From contig CM077034.1 in NCBI GenBank assembly GCA_039090855.1, forward strand, positions 14,587,719 to 14,651,718: DNA of 64,000 nt. The letters run 5' to 3'. Shown here piece after piece: positions 10,730 through 21,884 of this stretch. The position numbers and the translations under genes were made by a program. Under the pieces are notes generated by a model, which was given only the letters and a program-made list of their open reading frames with translations, was not told the DNA's origin and searched no databases. The DNA comes from Macrothele yani. Taxonomy: Eukaryota > Arthropoda > Arachnida > Araneae > Macrothelidae. The stretch's first letter is position 1, and every line of letters begins with the position of its first letter.

Positions 10730-11279
10730 ACTCTTAGAAACAGAGATATCGACAAAAAAAGAAAGAAAAAAAGAGTCAAATTCTTGATTTCCACAAGAGC
10801 TGAAACAAGAAAGTTGACACCGAATTTTTGGGTGTAATAAGCACGTCTTTTGAATCCGTTCTGACGCATATTAAATTTATCAAAGCTATTCAAAGTCAAT
10901 GGAACCGGTATGGAAAACAATAGATCTGACCAAAGAAAGAAGATTTTCAATCGGGTTTTTAATCCCTCAGATATTGCTGTAAACGGAATCGTGAGCTTAC
11001 GAACTCTTAGAAACAGAGATATCGACAAAAAAAGAAAGAAAAAAAGAGTCAAATTCTTGATTTCCACAAGAGCTGAAACAAGAAAGTTGACACCGAATTT
11101 TTGGGTGTAATAAGCACGTCTTTTGAATCCGTTCTGACGCATATTAAATTTATCAAAGCTATTCAAAGTCAATGGAACCGGTATGGAAAACAATAGATCT
11201 GACCAAAGAAAGAAGATTTTCAATCGGGTTTTTAATCCCTCAGATATTGCTGTAAACGGAATCGTGAGCTTACGAACTC

Positions 11280-11865
11280 TGTGACGTACCTGCCAGCAGG
11301 ACGCACATGACATAAAGGCAGATAGGAATCAGAATACATGTCCGCGTAGCTTAATTGGTAGAGCAACTTATTCCGGAATGAGTGGACCCGAGTTCGAACC
11401 CCGGCGCGGATAAAAATGACGGAGAAATTTACTTCCTTATAATGGCGCCCGAACTACCCGGATGACCCGACCGTTCAAAATCTCGCATTGGTGTGATGTT
11501 ATTTCCACACCGCGAGATAGGAAAAATCAGAGAATCCCTTCTCCAGTGCTTCGAAAAATAAATGTGTGTGACGTTGCATTATACACACCAGATTGACTGG
11601 GAGTTCTCAAGTGCACGTTCTACAGTGGTTGTCTGCCTGCAGCGATTCATGGTCACGGCTGATCCGTGGGCCATGCCCCCGGCCCTCTTTCGGGGGGGAG
11701 GGATGTGACGTACCTGCCAGCAGGACGCACATGACATAAAGGCAGATAGGAATCAGAATACATGTCCGCGTAGCTTAATTGGTAGAGCAACTTATTCCGG
11801 AATGAGTGGACCCGAGTTCGAACCCCGGCGCGGATAAAAATGACGGAGAAATTCACTTCGTTATA
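11280..11865 (+). mobile_element. TRIM copy D
   Basis: LTRs 11280-11441 and 11704-11865, primer binding site from 11443. It shares the TTATTCCGG left-LTR variant with copy C. The flanks are the same satellite position as in the other copies. Confidence 0.87.
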
Positions 11866-12439
11866 ACTCTTAGAAACAGAGATATCGACAAAAAAAGAAA
11901 AGAAAAAAAGAGTCAAATTCTTGATTTCCACAAGAGCTGAAACAAGAAAGTTGACACCGAATTTTTGGGTGTAATAAGCACGTCTTTTGAATCCGTTCTG
12001 ACGCATATTAAATTTATCAAAGCTATTCAAAGTCAATGGAACCGGTATGGAAAACAATAGATCTGACCAAAGAAAGAAGATTTTCAATCGGGTTTTTAAT
12101 CCCTCAGATATTGCTGTAAACGGAATCGTGAGCTTACGAACTCTTAGAAACAGAGATATCGACAAAAAAGAAAGAAAAAAGAGTCAAATTCTTGATTTCC
12201 ACAAGAGCTGAAACAAGAAAGTTGACACCGAATTTTTGGGTGTAATAAGCACGTCTTTTGAATCCGTTCTGACGCATATTAAATTTATCAAAGCTATTCA
12301 AAGTCAATGGAACCGGTATGGAAAACAATAGATCTGACCAAAGAAAGAAGATTTTCAATCGGGTTTTTAATCCCTCAGATATTGCTGTAAACGGAATCGT
12401 GAGCTTACGAACTCTTAGAAACAGAGATATCGACAAAAA

Positions 12440-14010
12440 TAAGAAGACTTTACGTCCCCTGGTGGGAAAACCATGCATTATTTTAGGAAGAAAGTATTCT
12501 CAAAAGGTTTAAACGTATAAGCGGTATCGGTCGAAGAAAAAAAAAAAAAATTAGTCGAGTTTTCAGGAGCCCATATTTTGCAACAAATACTTCAGAAGCA
12601 GAAATTAACACATATGACCCCTGGTGGCTAAACCATTCTTTACCAAACATTAGAAATTATATGAAAAATATTTTCCATCAGGTCTCGTATGCGATACACG
12701 AAGAATTTTTCAAATCAGAGCTTTAAGAGCAGAAATAACGCAGAAAACGCAATTTAACTTTGTGCGACCTAGCGGAAAGTGTATGATTTACTTGAAAATT
12801 TTGAATTTATAGGAAAAACATTTCGCATCAGAAACACTATCCAACAAAAAAGGAATTTTTCAAATCGTACTCTTAGAAGTAGAGATATTGACAAAAGTAA
12901 GATATACATCTACGCCCACTGGCGTAGAAACCATGCATTTTTTCAAGAAGAAAATTTTCCTAAAAGGTTTACCGACATGAGTAGTATCGGTCAACAAACG
13001 ACGTTTTTTTCAATCGAGATTTTAGAAGCTCATACTTTCCTGCAAGAACAACAGAAGCGGAAATTAAGATTTACGCCACCTGGTGGCCAAACTATTTTTT
13101 CACAAAAATTAGAAATTATGCGCAAACGATTTCCCATCAGGAGCTGTATCCGGTGCAGAAAGAATTTTTCAAATCGGAGATTTAGAAGCAGAGATATAGA
13201 GGGAAACGCAGTTTACCGCTACGCCCCCTAGCGGAAAGTCTATGAATTACTTGAAAATTTTGAAATTATATGAAAAACATGTGACACGGAAAACACTATC
13301 CAACAAAGAATGATTTTTTCAAATCGGACTCCTAGAAGTAGATATATTGACAAAAATAAGATGCACATCTACGCCCTCTGGCGGAGAAACTGTGGAATAT
13401 TTTAAGAAGAAAATATTCCGAAAAGGTTTATTGATGTGAGTGGCATCAGTCAACAAAAGAATTTTTTAATCGATATTTTAGAAGCTACGATTTTATGGCA
13501 AATACATCAGAAGCAAAAATTTACACTTACGCCCCCTGGTGGCCAAAGTATTTTTTACCAAAATTTTGAAATTATATGCAAAATATTTTCCATCAGATGT
13601 ATCCGCTGAAGAAAATTTTTTTAAAGCGGAGTTTTAGAAGAAGAGTTATCGGGGAAAATGTAATTTACTGTTACGTCCCCTAGCGGAAAATCTATGCGTA
13701 ATTTGGAAAAGTAACTATATCTAAAATACTCTTCGACATAAATGGAATCGAAAGATATAAGTTTTTTTTCAATCGGATGTTTAGAAGCAAATATGTGGAA
13801 TGAAACGTATTTTTAAATTCGACATCATCTGCATTTACGTCCTCTAGCGGCGAAATTGTTCATCGTAAAAAAAAATCGGAATAAAGGATCATCATTTGCA
13901 TATTTCAAGCTTCCCAACGCAAAAAGAATTTTTCAAATCGGACTAATAGTTGCTGAGATATCGTGGGGACGGACAAACCGATAACAGAAGCACTATCTTT
14001 TTTTTTTAAA
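12440..14010. repeat. about 153-bp degenerate satellite with CTCF-like cores
   Basis: Roughly ten diverged units repeat motifs such as TTTTTCAAATCGGA, TTAGAAGCAGAGATAT and a core of the form TACGCCCCCTGGTGGCCAAA. Cores lie near 12453, 12616, 12765, 12911, 13072, 13221, 13371, 13527, 13671 and 13836. Three core types (TGGCG, TGGTGG, TAGCGG) recur in order, giving a trimeric period of about 454-465 bp. The TTAGAAACAGAGATATCGAC end is shared with the 270-bp monomers, so the two arrays are related. No gene is supportable. Confidence 0.7.
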
Positions 14011-14328
14011 AAAGACGTGCTAAAAAGAAAGTACCGACTTATCATATCCCTTAAAACGGACCATTTTTTCACCAAAAAAAAAAAAAAAAAAGGCATCTGT
14101 TTCAATATTTAGAAATCAGTAACAGTACAAAATCTTGTAAGTTCACGAAAGCTTAGCAATTTCCGTTTCGACAGCAAAGTTAATCCATCATGCATTCAGA
14201 GCATTTTAAACAGAATAACAAAGATTTACGTAAAAACTTGAAAAAAAATCATAGAGTGACTAAGAAAATGTACCGATATAAATTCGACTATTAACGTAGT
14301 CGAATTTAAAAAAAAAAAAAAAAAAAAG

Positions 14329-15248
14329 AATTGGAAAGGGAGTGAGACAAGGTGACACCATATCTCCGAAGCTCTTTAATGCCACATTGGAGGGTGTTTT
14401 TCAGTCACTGAGCTGGGAAAACAAGGGGATAAAGATTAATAGAGATTATCTAACCCACCTTCGTTTTGCTGATGACGTAGTCATTTTTGCAACTAGCCCA
14501 TCAGAGCTGCAGAGTATGATCCAGGAACTTGCTGACAAGAGTAAAGAAGTGGGATTAAAAATGAACTTTCAGAAGACAAAAGTGATGTTCAATGCTTTTA
14601 CAAGAAATGAAGATTTATCGATTGATGGAGAAAAGCTGGAGATAACAGACACATACGTTTATCTTGGACAGCAGATATCAAGTGAGGGTCACATTGATGA
14701 AGAAATTAATCGGCGTACAAAACTTGCCTGGAGAGCTTTTGGAAGAAACAGCATAATTTTCAAGAGCAACATGCCATTATGTCTTAAAAGAAAAGTGTTT
14801 GATCAATGCATCCTTCCAGTGCTTACGTATGGTGCAGAGACGTGGACCTTAACTAAAAGAGATATACAAAGGCTGCAGACAACTCAAAACAGCATGGAGA
14901 GGTGCATGCTTGGTGTAACCAGGAGAGATAAGAAGAGGAACTCGTGGATCCGAAAAATGACAAGAGTGGAAGACATCATGATCAGAGTTAAATCCCTGAA
15001 ATGGCAATGGGCTGGACATACTGCCAGAAGAACAGACCATCGATGGACAGCCGAAATTTTAGATTGGATTCCAAGGGACAGGAAAAGACCCAGAAGAAGA
15101 CCACATGGGAGATGGGTGGATGAAATTCGAAAGTATGCAGGGGTGACATGGAGGAGACTGGCACAAGACAGACCGTTGTGGAGGAAACTTGGGGAGACCT
15201 TCGTCCAGCAGTGGATTGATAATGGTTGACGATGATGATGATGATGAT
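14329..15248 (+). pseudogene. RTE-type LINE fragment, 3' half of the reverse transcriptase ORF
   Basis: The reading frame (to the stop at 15227-15229) starts inside the palm region at GKGVRQGDTISPKLFNA. It carries the catalytic FADD box (LRFADDVVIF) and then the thumb and C-terminal part, ending ETFVQQWIDNG. In RTE-type elements this protein joins an AP-like endonuclease to the reverse transcriptase and copies RNA at a nicked target. The first half is missing, so the copy is 5'-truncated although its remaining frame is intact. The 3' end is a GATGATGAT tail, usual for this group. ATTAACGTAGT at 14290-14300 and 15247-15257 looks like the target duplication. The 5' border has an unusual palindrome and an A-run. 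Confidence 0.9.
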
Positions 15249-15383
15249 TAACGTAGTAAAATATACAGATTTACGATACCTGAAATGAAGGGTAAACGGT
15301 AAAAATACCCCCGAAGAAAATGCCCATGAAAACTGAAAAGCGGAAAAAATACCCCCGGAACAAAAACGGTTCACTGTAAACTG

Positions 15384-16507
15384 CCACACATCTTTCAGCT
15401 ACTTGGCCACAAAAGTTCAAGAGGGGGGGGGCTATAAAGATTGCCGTTTCTCGGCCTATATTGATAACTGAATTGGGAACTCCAAACGAATTTCGCGAAA
15501 AGGTTCCATGTAAGCCAAGCGAGAATTGTACTTTAATTTGAAGAAATAAATTGCCCAGGATCTGAGGTACACTTGGTTTGTGGGGAGGGAGGGAGGGAGG
15601 GGGCAACCCCCCCAAATTTCCGTAATGTTAGATTCTGGGCCGCTGGAGTCAGTGTATCCAGGCTATTCCCCTTTAAGCGCCCGCGAGGTCCGTGAGCTTT
15701 TGGGGGGGGGGATTCCCCCAAAATGTTAAAATGGACGTAGAGCTCTAAACATTATAGAACCATGCTTTACATTATGATTCTGTACACGACCACGAATTTT
15801 CTGGAGGGTGGGGGTGCAAGTTTCTAAGAGCGCAGACAAGTCTTCAAGGTAAGGGATTTGCTCGCAATTTCTATGCTTCATGTTGTGTTTAGTGGCAAAC
15901 TATGTATGCTCTTCCCCCTCCCCTAGAAATTTGGTGAAGCCTGCGAAAGGGATACGAGGTGCTTGGTTTGCAGGGCTCTACCCCCAACTTCCGTATTTTT
16001 ACATTCTGGACCTCTAGAGTCGGTCAGTGTATCTTCGATCTTACCCTTGAATAGCTCTTAGAAACAAAGGGGGGGGGGGGTACCCCACCTTCCTGAAAAT
16101 TCGTGGTCGTGCACAGAATCATTATATAAAGCATGGTACAAATGTTTACAGCTCTACGTCCATTTTAACATTTTGGGAGAAAGTCCCCCCCAGCTCATGG
16201 ACTACGCGGACACTTCAAGGGGAACTTCCTGGATACACTGGCAGACTCCAGCGGCCCAGAATATAATATTACGGAAGTTCAGGGTAGAGCCCCGCCCCCA
16301 ACCAAGTGTACCTCGGATCCTCGGCAATTTATTTCTTCAAATTAAAGTACAATTCTCGCTTGGCTTAAACACGTGGAACGTTTTCTCGAAATTCGTTTGG
16401 AGTTCCCAATTCAGTTCTCAATATAGGCCTAGAAACGGCAATCTTTATAGACCCCCCCCCCCCCTTTTAACTTTTGTAGCCAAGTTGCTGAAGATGTGTG
16501 GCAGGGT
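15384..16507. repeat. large inverted repeat (foldback), arms about 430 bp
   Basis: The arm at about 15384-15815 (CAGCTACTTGGCCACAAAAG...CGTGTACAGAATC-like end) is repeated in inverse orientation at about 16083-16507 (...TTGTAGCCAAGTTGCTGAAG). Arms are diverged but collinear, with G-runs facing C-runs. The spacer of about 270 bp is itself similar to arm sequence (CTTGGTTTGCAGGG...). Peptides predicted here are frames through homopolymer-rich repeat, not genes. Confidence 0.7.
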
Positions 16508-16514
16508 TACCGGT

Positions 16515-16739
16515 GCCGCCCCGGTGGCGCAGTGGTCTAAGCGATGGCCTCTGATCATTCGTCCGAACGGGGTCCGGGTTCGAATCCCGGTGAGGCATGG
16601 ATGTTGTGTTTGTCTTACGGCACTGGCTCTCTCCCTTCCCTGGAACCAGTGAGCCTAAATTAGGGACGGGCGGCTGCTTATAGCCCATTGAGTTGCTCAC
16701 GGTGGTCGTTAAACCTATAATAATAATAATAAAAAAAAA
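16515..16739 (+). repeat. tRNA-derived SINE, copy 1
   Basis: GCCGCCCCGGTGGCGCAGTG head with box A-like TGGCGCAGTGGTCTAA and box B GGTTCGAATCC (16580 area), then a body with CCAGTGAGCCTAAATTAGGG. The tail is (TAA)n plus A-run. The AGTGGTCTAAGGCG-type D arm resembles class II (Leu/Ser) tRNAs. No clear target duplication. Confidence 0.85.
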
Positions 16740-16756
16740 GTAGCAATTCTTGTATG

Positions 16757-17780
16757 TATGTTATTTTATTTTGAAAACTGCTCTAAGTATTTTGATGAAA
16801 GTCGTTAACCTACCGTTTTCTGATACTAGAAATCGATTTAGCTTGATCTCGACTTTAGGAGAATTCGTTTAGTGGGCTAAATAACCACCCCGAATTAAAA
16901 CGTTTTTAGTGATGGCGTTGTTCCATTAATGTTACCAATGCTTAGAAATCTTATGACGTCATAATCTCGCCTTTGAGAATGTTCGCGCGCGGTCACGCCA
17001 TCTGTCTCATTACGTCACGCATTGTGTGTGGATCCTATTACAGTTTTATGACGTCACACTCTTGCGGCAAGCAGATGGACGCGATTCCCATCTGCCTCAT
17101 TACGTCACGCGTTGTGTGCGTATGTCGGTCCGCAGGATAACTCGCGTAACATTCGTTCGATTTCGATGAAATTTTAGTATCTGGTAGGGGATCACCTGGG
17201 AAGGAACCATGTTTAAAGTGAACGAAATGGGGTCAAAGGTCAGTACATAGGAGCGGGATTCATTCCACAGCTTTTATGCGTCATAACTAACGTAAAAAAG
17301 GTTCGATTTCGATGAACTTTTATTAGTATGTGGTAGGGGACCACCTGGCGACAGACCTTATTGAAAATGGGAGAAATGGGGTCAAAGGTCAGGACATAGA
17401 AGCGGAATCACTTCCATCGCCATTATGCGTCATAACTTACGTAAAAATTCTTCGATTTGGATGAAATGTTAGTATGTTGTAGGGTCTTACCTGGGGACGA
17501 ATTCAATTGAAAATGGGCGAAATGGGGTCAAAGGTTAGGACACAGGAGCGGTATCTATTCCATAGCCCTTATGCATCATAACTTACATAAAAATGCTTTG
17601 ATTGCGACAAAATTTTATCATGTTATTTCGGAGGTATACCAAATCGGTTCTGTTGAATATCATCGAAATGGGATCAAAGGTCAGGGCACAGGACCGAGAT
17701 TTATTCCACAGCCATTATTCTCATAACTTGAGTAATGATTTCTGGTATGTTGGAAAGCGTATTATAGTCAATGCATTGCA
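16757..17780 (+). repeat. left arm of a large inverted repeat, including four 147-bp units with DR1 motifs
   Basis: The first part (16757-17140) contains several CRE-like TGACGTCA or TACGTCAC sites. It is matched in inverse orientation by 22780-23310. From about 17143 a 147-bp unit repeats four times, each with TTCGATTTCGATGAAATTTT, a GTGGTAGGGGACCACCTGG stretch and GGGGTCAAAGGTCA or a close variant (17229-17242, 17378-17391, 17524-17537, 17670 region). No coding frame. Confidence 0.75.
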
Positions 17781-18513
17781 TGAATTTACTAACTTTTTTT
17801 TTTTTGTACCTCGTGTTCAAAACTTCTATTTCTAGCACTCGTTGAAGCGTGCGTCTCTCTCACATGGACACGCATAGTTGGAGTCAAGATTTCGTAACAA
17901 CATATCGTTGAAGAAGTCTGCCTTCGTAGGACCGGCAGTGAGTTCAGTATATTACTACGACTACGTCTAACGAAGTGTAATGTGACGGCAGCAAATGGCG
18001 CCCAATTCTCTCATGAAGTCGGCAAGATAAAGTGCTTTGAAAAATTCCTGTCACCAAGATAATTGAGATACTACTGAGCGTCTGCGTCATCAAGAGGCGA
18101 TGATATGCGAAAATCCGCTTCGCCGTTGCCGACAGCTACTGTTGAAAAGGCGATCACGACTAACTTGCTTTAATTCCCCGCAACACAGTTATGCTATCGA
18201 AAACATTACAAGCTAAATTGTTTATTTTTTATTCAGTTTTCTTCAGGATGTGGCTGTCCGTTATCGTTGAATCTATGTCCAACGTCTTAAAAAATGAAAT
18301 AAAAAATAAATACCACCCAAGGCTGGAAAATTATATTGCTTGGGGCATGTGAAAATTATTTATATTTTTTCCCTTCATGCCCGTTTGAGCATAAAAGAAA
18401 ATCTAGCACTTTACATGATAAATAGGTAAATAAATGCTTTTTTTTTTAATTTCCTATTCAGTTTTCTTACTGCTTAGAAGCTACCTCCTCCTCACATCAG
18501 ATCATATGTACAG
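17781..18513. other. unassigned sequence
   Basis: Mixed-composition DNA without a supportable gene, RNA or repeat. A/T-rich stretches occur at 18290-18320 and 18430-18450. Confidence 0.35.
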
Positions 18514-18529
18514 CAGTGGCGGCTCGTGG
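18514..18529 (+). repeat. possible hAT terminal repeat
   Basis: CAGTGGCGGCTCGTGG resembles the termini of hAT elements with ZMYM-like transposases, and a hAT-type coding remnant follows at 20124-20760. No matching right end was found, so this is tentative. Confidence 0.35.
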
Positions 18530-18717
18530 TAGGAAAAATAGGTGAAGAGCTACAAGAGCAATATGAAAAATATCTACTGTCTTCAATGAAAATCAGTTAA
18601 TGAGAACTTACCTATTTGTTTATATACACTGACGGAAAAAAAAATCCCAACACCACGAAAAAATAGTTGTAGAGGAATGAAATGGCGGCAATTATTTAAT
18701 CGATTAAGGTTTCAAGA

Positions 18718-18938
18718 GCCGCCCCGGTGGCGCAGTGGTCTAAGGCGTTGGCCTCTGATCATTCGTCCGTAAGGGGTCCGGGTTCGAATCCCGGTCAGGC
18801 ATGGGTGTTGTGTTTGTCTTACGGCACTGGCTTTCTCCCTTCCCTGGAACCAGTGACCCTAAATTAGGGACGGGCGACTGCTTATAGCCCATTGAGTTGC
18901 TCACGGTGGTCGTTAAACCTCCAATCAAAAAAAAAAAA
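18718..18938 (+). repeat. tRNA-derived SINE, copy 2 (inside Tc1-like element)
   Basis: Same family as copy 1, ending in an A-run. It is flanked by AAGGTTTCAAGA at 18706-18717 and 18937-18948, a clean 12-bp target duplication. Its body carries CCAGTGACCCTAAATTAGGG. Confidence 0.92.
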
Positions 18939-19003
18939 GGTTTCAAGATCACAGCTTAATGTAAGCGCGAGAAGAGCCATTTTAAATGTGAAATGCTGGT
19001 ACA

Positions 19004-19837
19004 TTAATAACCGGTGTAACCGCCAGAATGTTGAATGCAAGCACGCAAACGCATTGTGTCGTACAGGTGCTGGATGTCAGTTTGTGGGATGGAGTTCCAT
19101 GCCTGTTGCACTTGGTCGGTCAATACAGGAATGCTGTTCATGAATGGCAGCACAACAGGTTGAATCACCAGACCGACGTACAACTGTGCCGTCAGGGTGC
19201 GTGGGATAACCACGAGAGTGCTCCTGCTGTCATAGGAAATTGCTCCCCAGACCATAACTCCAGGTGTAGGTCCAGTGTGTCTCGGCCACAGACAGGTTGG
19301 TTGCAGGCGCTCACCTGGCCTCCTTCTAACCAACACACGGCCATCACTGGCACCCAGGCAGAACCGGCTTTCATCAGAAAACACAACAGATCTCCACTCC
19401 GTCCTCCAATGAGCTCTAGCTTGACACCACTGACGTCGCAAACGGCAGTGGTTTGGAGTAAGTGGAATGCACGCTAAAGGGCCTCTGGCTCGGAGCTGTC
19501 CTTCAAGTAACCGATTTGTAACAGTTCGTTGTGTCACTGTGGTGGCAACTGCAGCTCGAATTGCTGCCGCAGACGCAGTACGATGCGCCAGGGCCATACG
19601 CCGTACACGGCGGTCGTCCCTCTCAGTAGTGCCACGTGGCCGGCCGGAACCCGGTCTTCTTGAGGCAGTACCTTCCCTTGACCACCGCTGCCAACAATCA
19701 TGCACAGTGGCTACATTCCTGCCAAGTCGTTCTGCAATATTGCGGAAAGAAGATCCACCTTCTCGTAGCCCTATTACACGACCTCGTTCAAACTCCGTGA
19801 GCTGTTGATAATGGCTTCTTCGTCTTCTTAAAGGCAT
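19004..19837 (-). pseudogene. Tc1-like transposase, internally deleted but open
   Basis: One continuous frame of 277 residues starts at MPLRRRRSHYQQLTEFERGR. The N-terminal HTH (VIGLREGGSSFRNIAERLGR) and the arginine-rich GRPR linker are present. A second HTH-like region follows, then the first catalytic Asp in VVFSDESRF and the VMVWGAISYDSRS strand. After LPFMNSIP the protein jumps to VLTDQVQQAWNSIPQTDIQHL, the C-terminal end. The block holding the second Asp and the Glu (roughly 60-70 residues) is gone. No cleavage activity is possible. The DNA-binding half is intact, so it could still bind terminal repeats; whether it is expressed is unknown. The short-deletion frame is kept open, which may be chance. 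Confidence 0.88.
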
Positions 19838-20123
19838 TCTTGACTAACATCAACACACTACGTCGAATCTCAACGATAACTAACGCTCACGAACGTTACA
19901 GCGCGTATTTAACAGCAAACCTGCTTTGCATGTTCCAAGCGGCGCTACTAGCGCCACACGTATGCGCCGAGCGCGAAATTTGCACAGACGTCATCTTACA
20001 GATGTACTCTCACCGCCTAGCAACTGTCGTTTATCTAACACAACCCCTTCTTGGTGTTGGGATTTTTTTCCCGTCAGTGTATTAGATCAATTCTTCTTCC
20101 CTTTAAAGCTGGAAATTTGTCAA

Positions 20124-20760
20124 TTATGTCGTCAGAAAATGGCTGTTTCTTCGTGACATCAAGAAAATGTCTTTCTGAATAGAAATATTTGCCAAAGAAG
20201 CAAGTTTATCTGGATAAATAGTGTTTCTAGAGTAAGTTTGTATTCTTTTAAGGCAAGAAAAATTTCTTTCCACTGAAACACTTGCAGATGCAATTGTTAA
20301 AATCAGGGAAACCAATTTATAAGCTTCTGTAAAAATGCCTTTATCTCCATGAAGCACTCGAAGAAGTTCATGAGTCGATATATTCCTTAATTTTCCATCA
20401 GCATATACAAGACTCAGTTCATCTTTAAGGCGCTGGTGTTTTGTAAAAAAATTTCCGTAAAAATGTTGTAGATTTTCAAAAGCGTGAGAGGGAAAGCATG
20501 AATTAAATTGGTTGAATTTGGTTGTGTCAGCAAGCCAGGCTAATTGAAGGTTAAGTTTCTCAGTCTTGAAATCTTATATCCATTTCCATAAGAATGTGGT
20601 ACAAAATTTCAAAATACAATTGTTTATATGTAATTTTGAAAAATTGTTTCTGGTGTAAGAGCAGCATATATTCCCGTTTAGATCTGCTTATTTCTGTGAT
20701 TTTGCTAGCTTTTGCAAACAGTGTTCCAAATACCCCATCGTTCCTTTTATGGCTCAACAT
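20124..20760 (-). pseudogene. hAT-type (ZMYM-like) transposase, C-terminal remnant
   Basis: Minus strand. The frame from 20760 (YKQLYFEILYHILMEMDIRF) stops at about 20560. Coding character continues in a shifted frame (LNLQLAWLADTTKFNQFNSC) through LLRVLHGDKGIFTEAYKL to a C-terminal block, SASVSVERNFSCLKRIQTYS, then TIYPDKLASLANISI, ending at 20124. That last block is the hAT dimerisation region, whose usual form is S-x-ER-x-FS-x-L-x-x-I-K. The catalytic N-terminal part is not seen, and at least one frameshift is present. It may be the coding part of the element whose end is suggested at 18514. Confidence 0.7.
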
Positions 20761-21884
20761 TTCATAAGTTGTTTTTAATTTGAGTAGTACAGTAGTTTAT
20801 ATATAATTCAAGACTACACACTTGTGATGTTCATTTAGAATAAATTATCAACGTTTTTTCACAATTAAATGTTTTATTAACATCGACTATAGTTTCGCAG
20901 AGCGTCTGGCTCGGCATCATCATTACGAATGGAGCGTAAACATCACAGAAAAGAGAGGTACAGAGTGTGCACTCTAGAAGATTGTAAAGGAAATTCTCCA
21001 CTTTGTCCGATGGCAACAGCATAATGTTAAACTCACATAGACGTTGGCGGCCCCACGGCCTGTTAATGAGAACTAAAAGTGACGTCACAACTACGCTCCT
21101 CCCACTTGTTTACAAATGTCTCTCTCGACTTTCTTTCCCTGCGAGAGCCGCCATTTTCCTTACTTACCGAGTTTCTTAGGTTCACTGTAGCGTGATTGAC
21201 CGAGGAATTTTGCGGTAGGTGTAACGGAATTAGGCGTATATTCTTAATCGTAAGAACAGCACTTTGCAGTTGGGAATTATACTGAGAAATAAAGTACTAA
21301 CTCTGACTTAAAAGAAACTAATAAATCTGTTGCAGCTTTCGTTCTCAAAATGCAGACCTTCGTCAACGCAACATACTACTGCCGGAATTTGAAAATAAAC
21401 AACGGAAAAATATCAAAGCAATGGCAAATAAAAAGTAACAAACTGACATAATTGTATCACGAATCAAACATCTGTAAGCATCTGCCCGAAGGATCAAATG
21501 GAATTACGAAAAACAAAATACAGTAAGGTCTCTACTCTGATATAAATTTTACTTATATCGATTTTTAACAGTTAAAAAATGGACAAAGATTTCCTACCTA
21601 TAAAAGATGAAATAATTATCCGCCGAAAATAACTTCTACGAAATAACGAAAAGCGTTGTTATAATCACAGAATCACACAGTGGTAACGGTAGTAATAACA
21701 AGCAAAGTAACCAATTTCGAATTATGAGCGTTACAGTAGGGACGTTACGTCAGAGAGCACGTGGGGTTTAGTTCCATAAAGCGCCGACGGTGCTCTGCTA
21801 TAGTTCTTTTTCCCCGCCCACCAATTTCCATAACTCTGGCTTGTGCACGCTCTGTCTCTCCATTCTCTGTGGTAAACATTCAAA
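20761..21884. other. unassigned; short promoter-like stretch near 21070-21170
   Basis: No gene is supportable. Within it, GTGACGTCACAA (about 21069-21080) is a palindromic CRE, and GAGCCGCCATTTTCC (about 21145-21160) matches the YY1-type AAAATGGCGGC motif in reverse. Whether they act as a promoter for the hAT remnant is a guess. Confidence 0.3.

Larger units (their letters stand above)
7395..12440. repeat. higher-order satellite: about 270-bp monomers plus TRIM, four copies
   Basis: The basic monomer (about 250-275 bp) runs from AGAAAGTTGACACCGAATTT through GGAACCGGTATGGAAAACAA to ACGAACTCTTAGAAACAGAG and an A/G-rich stretch. Pairs of monomers alternate with one TRIM element. TRIM starts at 7866, 9000, 10138 and 11280 give periods of 1134, 1138 and 1142 bp. 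Further monomers close the array at about 11866-12440. Diverged single monomers of the same family lie at 28776-28838 and 42409-42545. Long open frames on the minus strand of the monomers are identical shadows of repeat DNA and not genes. Confidence 0.92.
18627..20079 (-). mobile_element. Tc1-like DNA transposon, third family, with SINE inside
   Basis: Ends are CACTGACGGAAAAAAAAATC at 18627 and the complement of CACTGACGGGAAAAAAATCC at 20079. Both continue with CAACACCA/CAACACCAAGAAGG, and TA lies at 18625-18626 and 20080-20081. A tRNA-derived SINE interrupts the left end (18718-18938). The transposase gene is on the minus strand with an internal deletion. Confidence 0.9.

Noticed and set aside
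7866..11865. An endogenous retrovirus suggested by the primer binding site
   Set aside because: The internal region is 261 bp with no gag, pol or env coding sequence. Only a miniature non-coding LTR element fits.
7866..11865. Four independent TRIM insertions
   Set aside because: Insertion point, target duplication and LTR-specific variants are identical in all four, so they are tandem duplicates.
7421..12478. Leucine/phenylalanine-rich minus-strand frames up to 198 residues
   Set aside because: They lie on satellite monomers and run across monomer, TRIM and linker borders. Identity between copies follows the DNA repeat and not codon constraint.
15271..15721. Proline/glycine-rich minus-strand frames
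   Set aside because: They pass through G-runs of a foldback arm, and the inverse arm does not keep the frame.
21041..21060. GTTGGCGGCCCCACGG as right end of the hAT element
   Set aside because: Too little agreement with the CAGTGGCGGCTCGTGG end and no matching 8-bp duplication.
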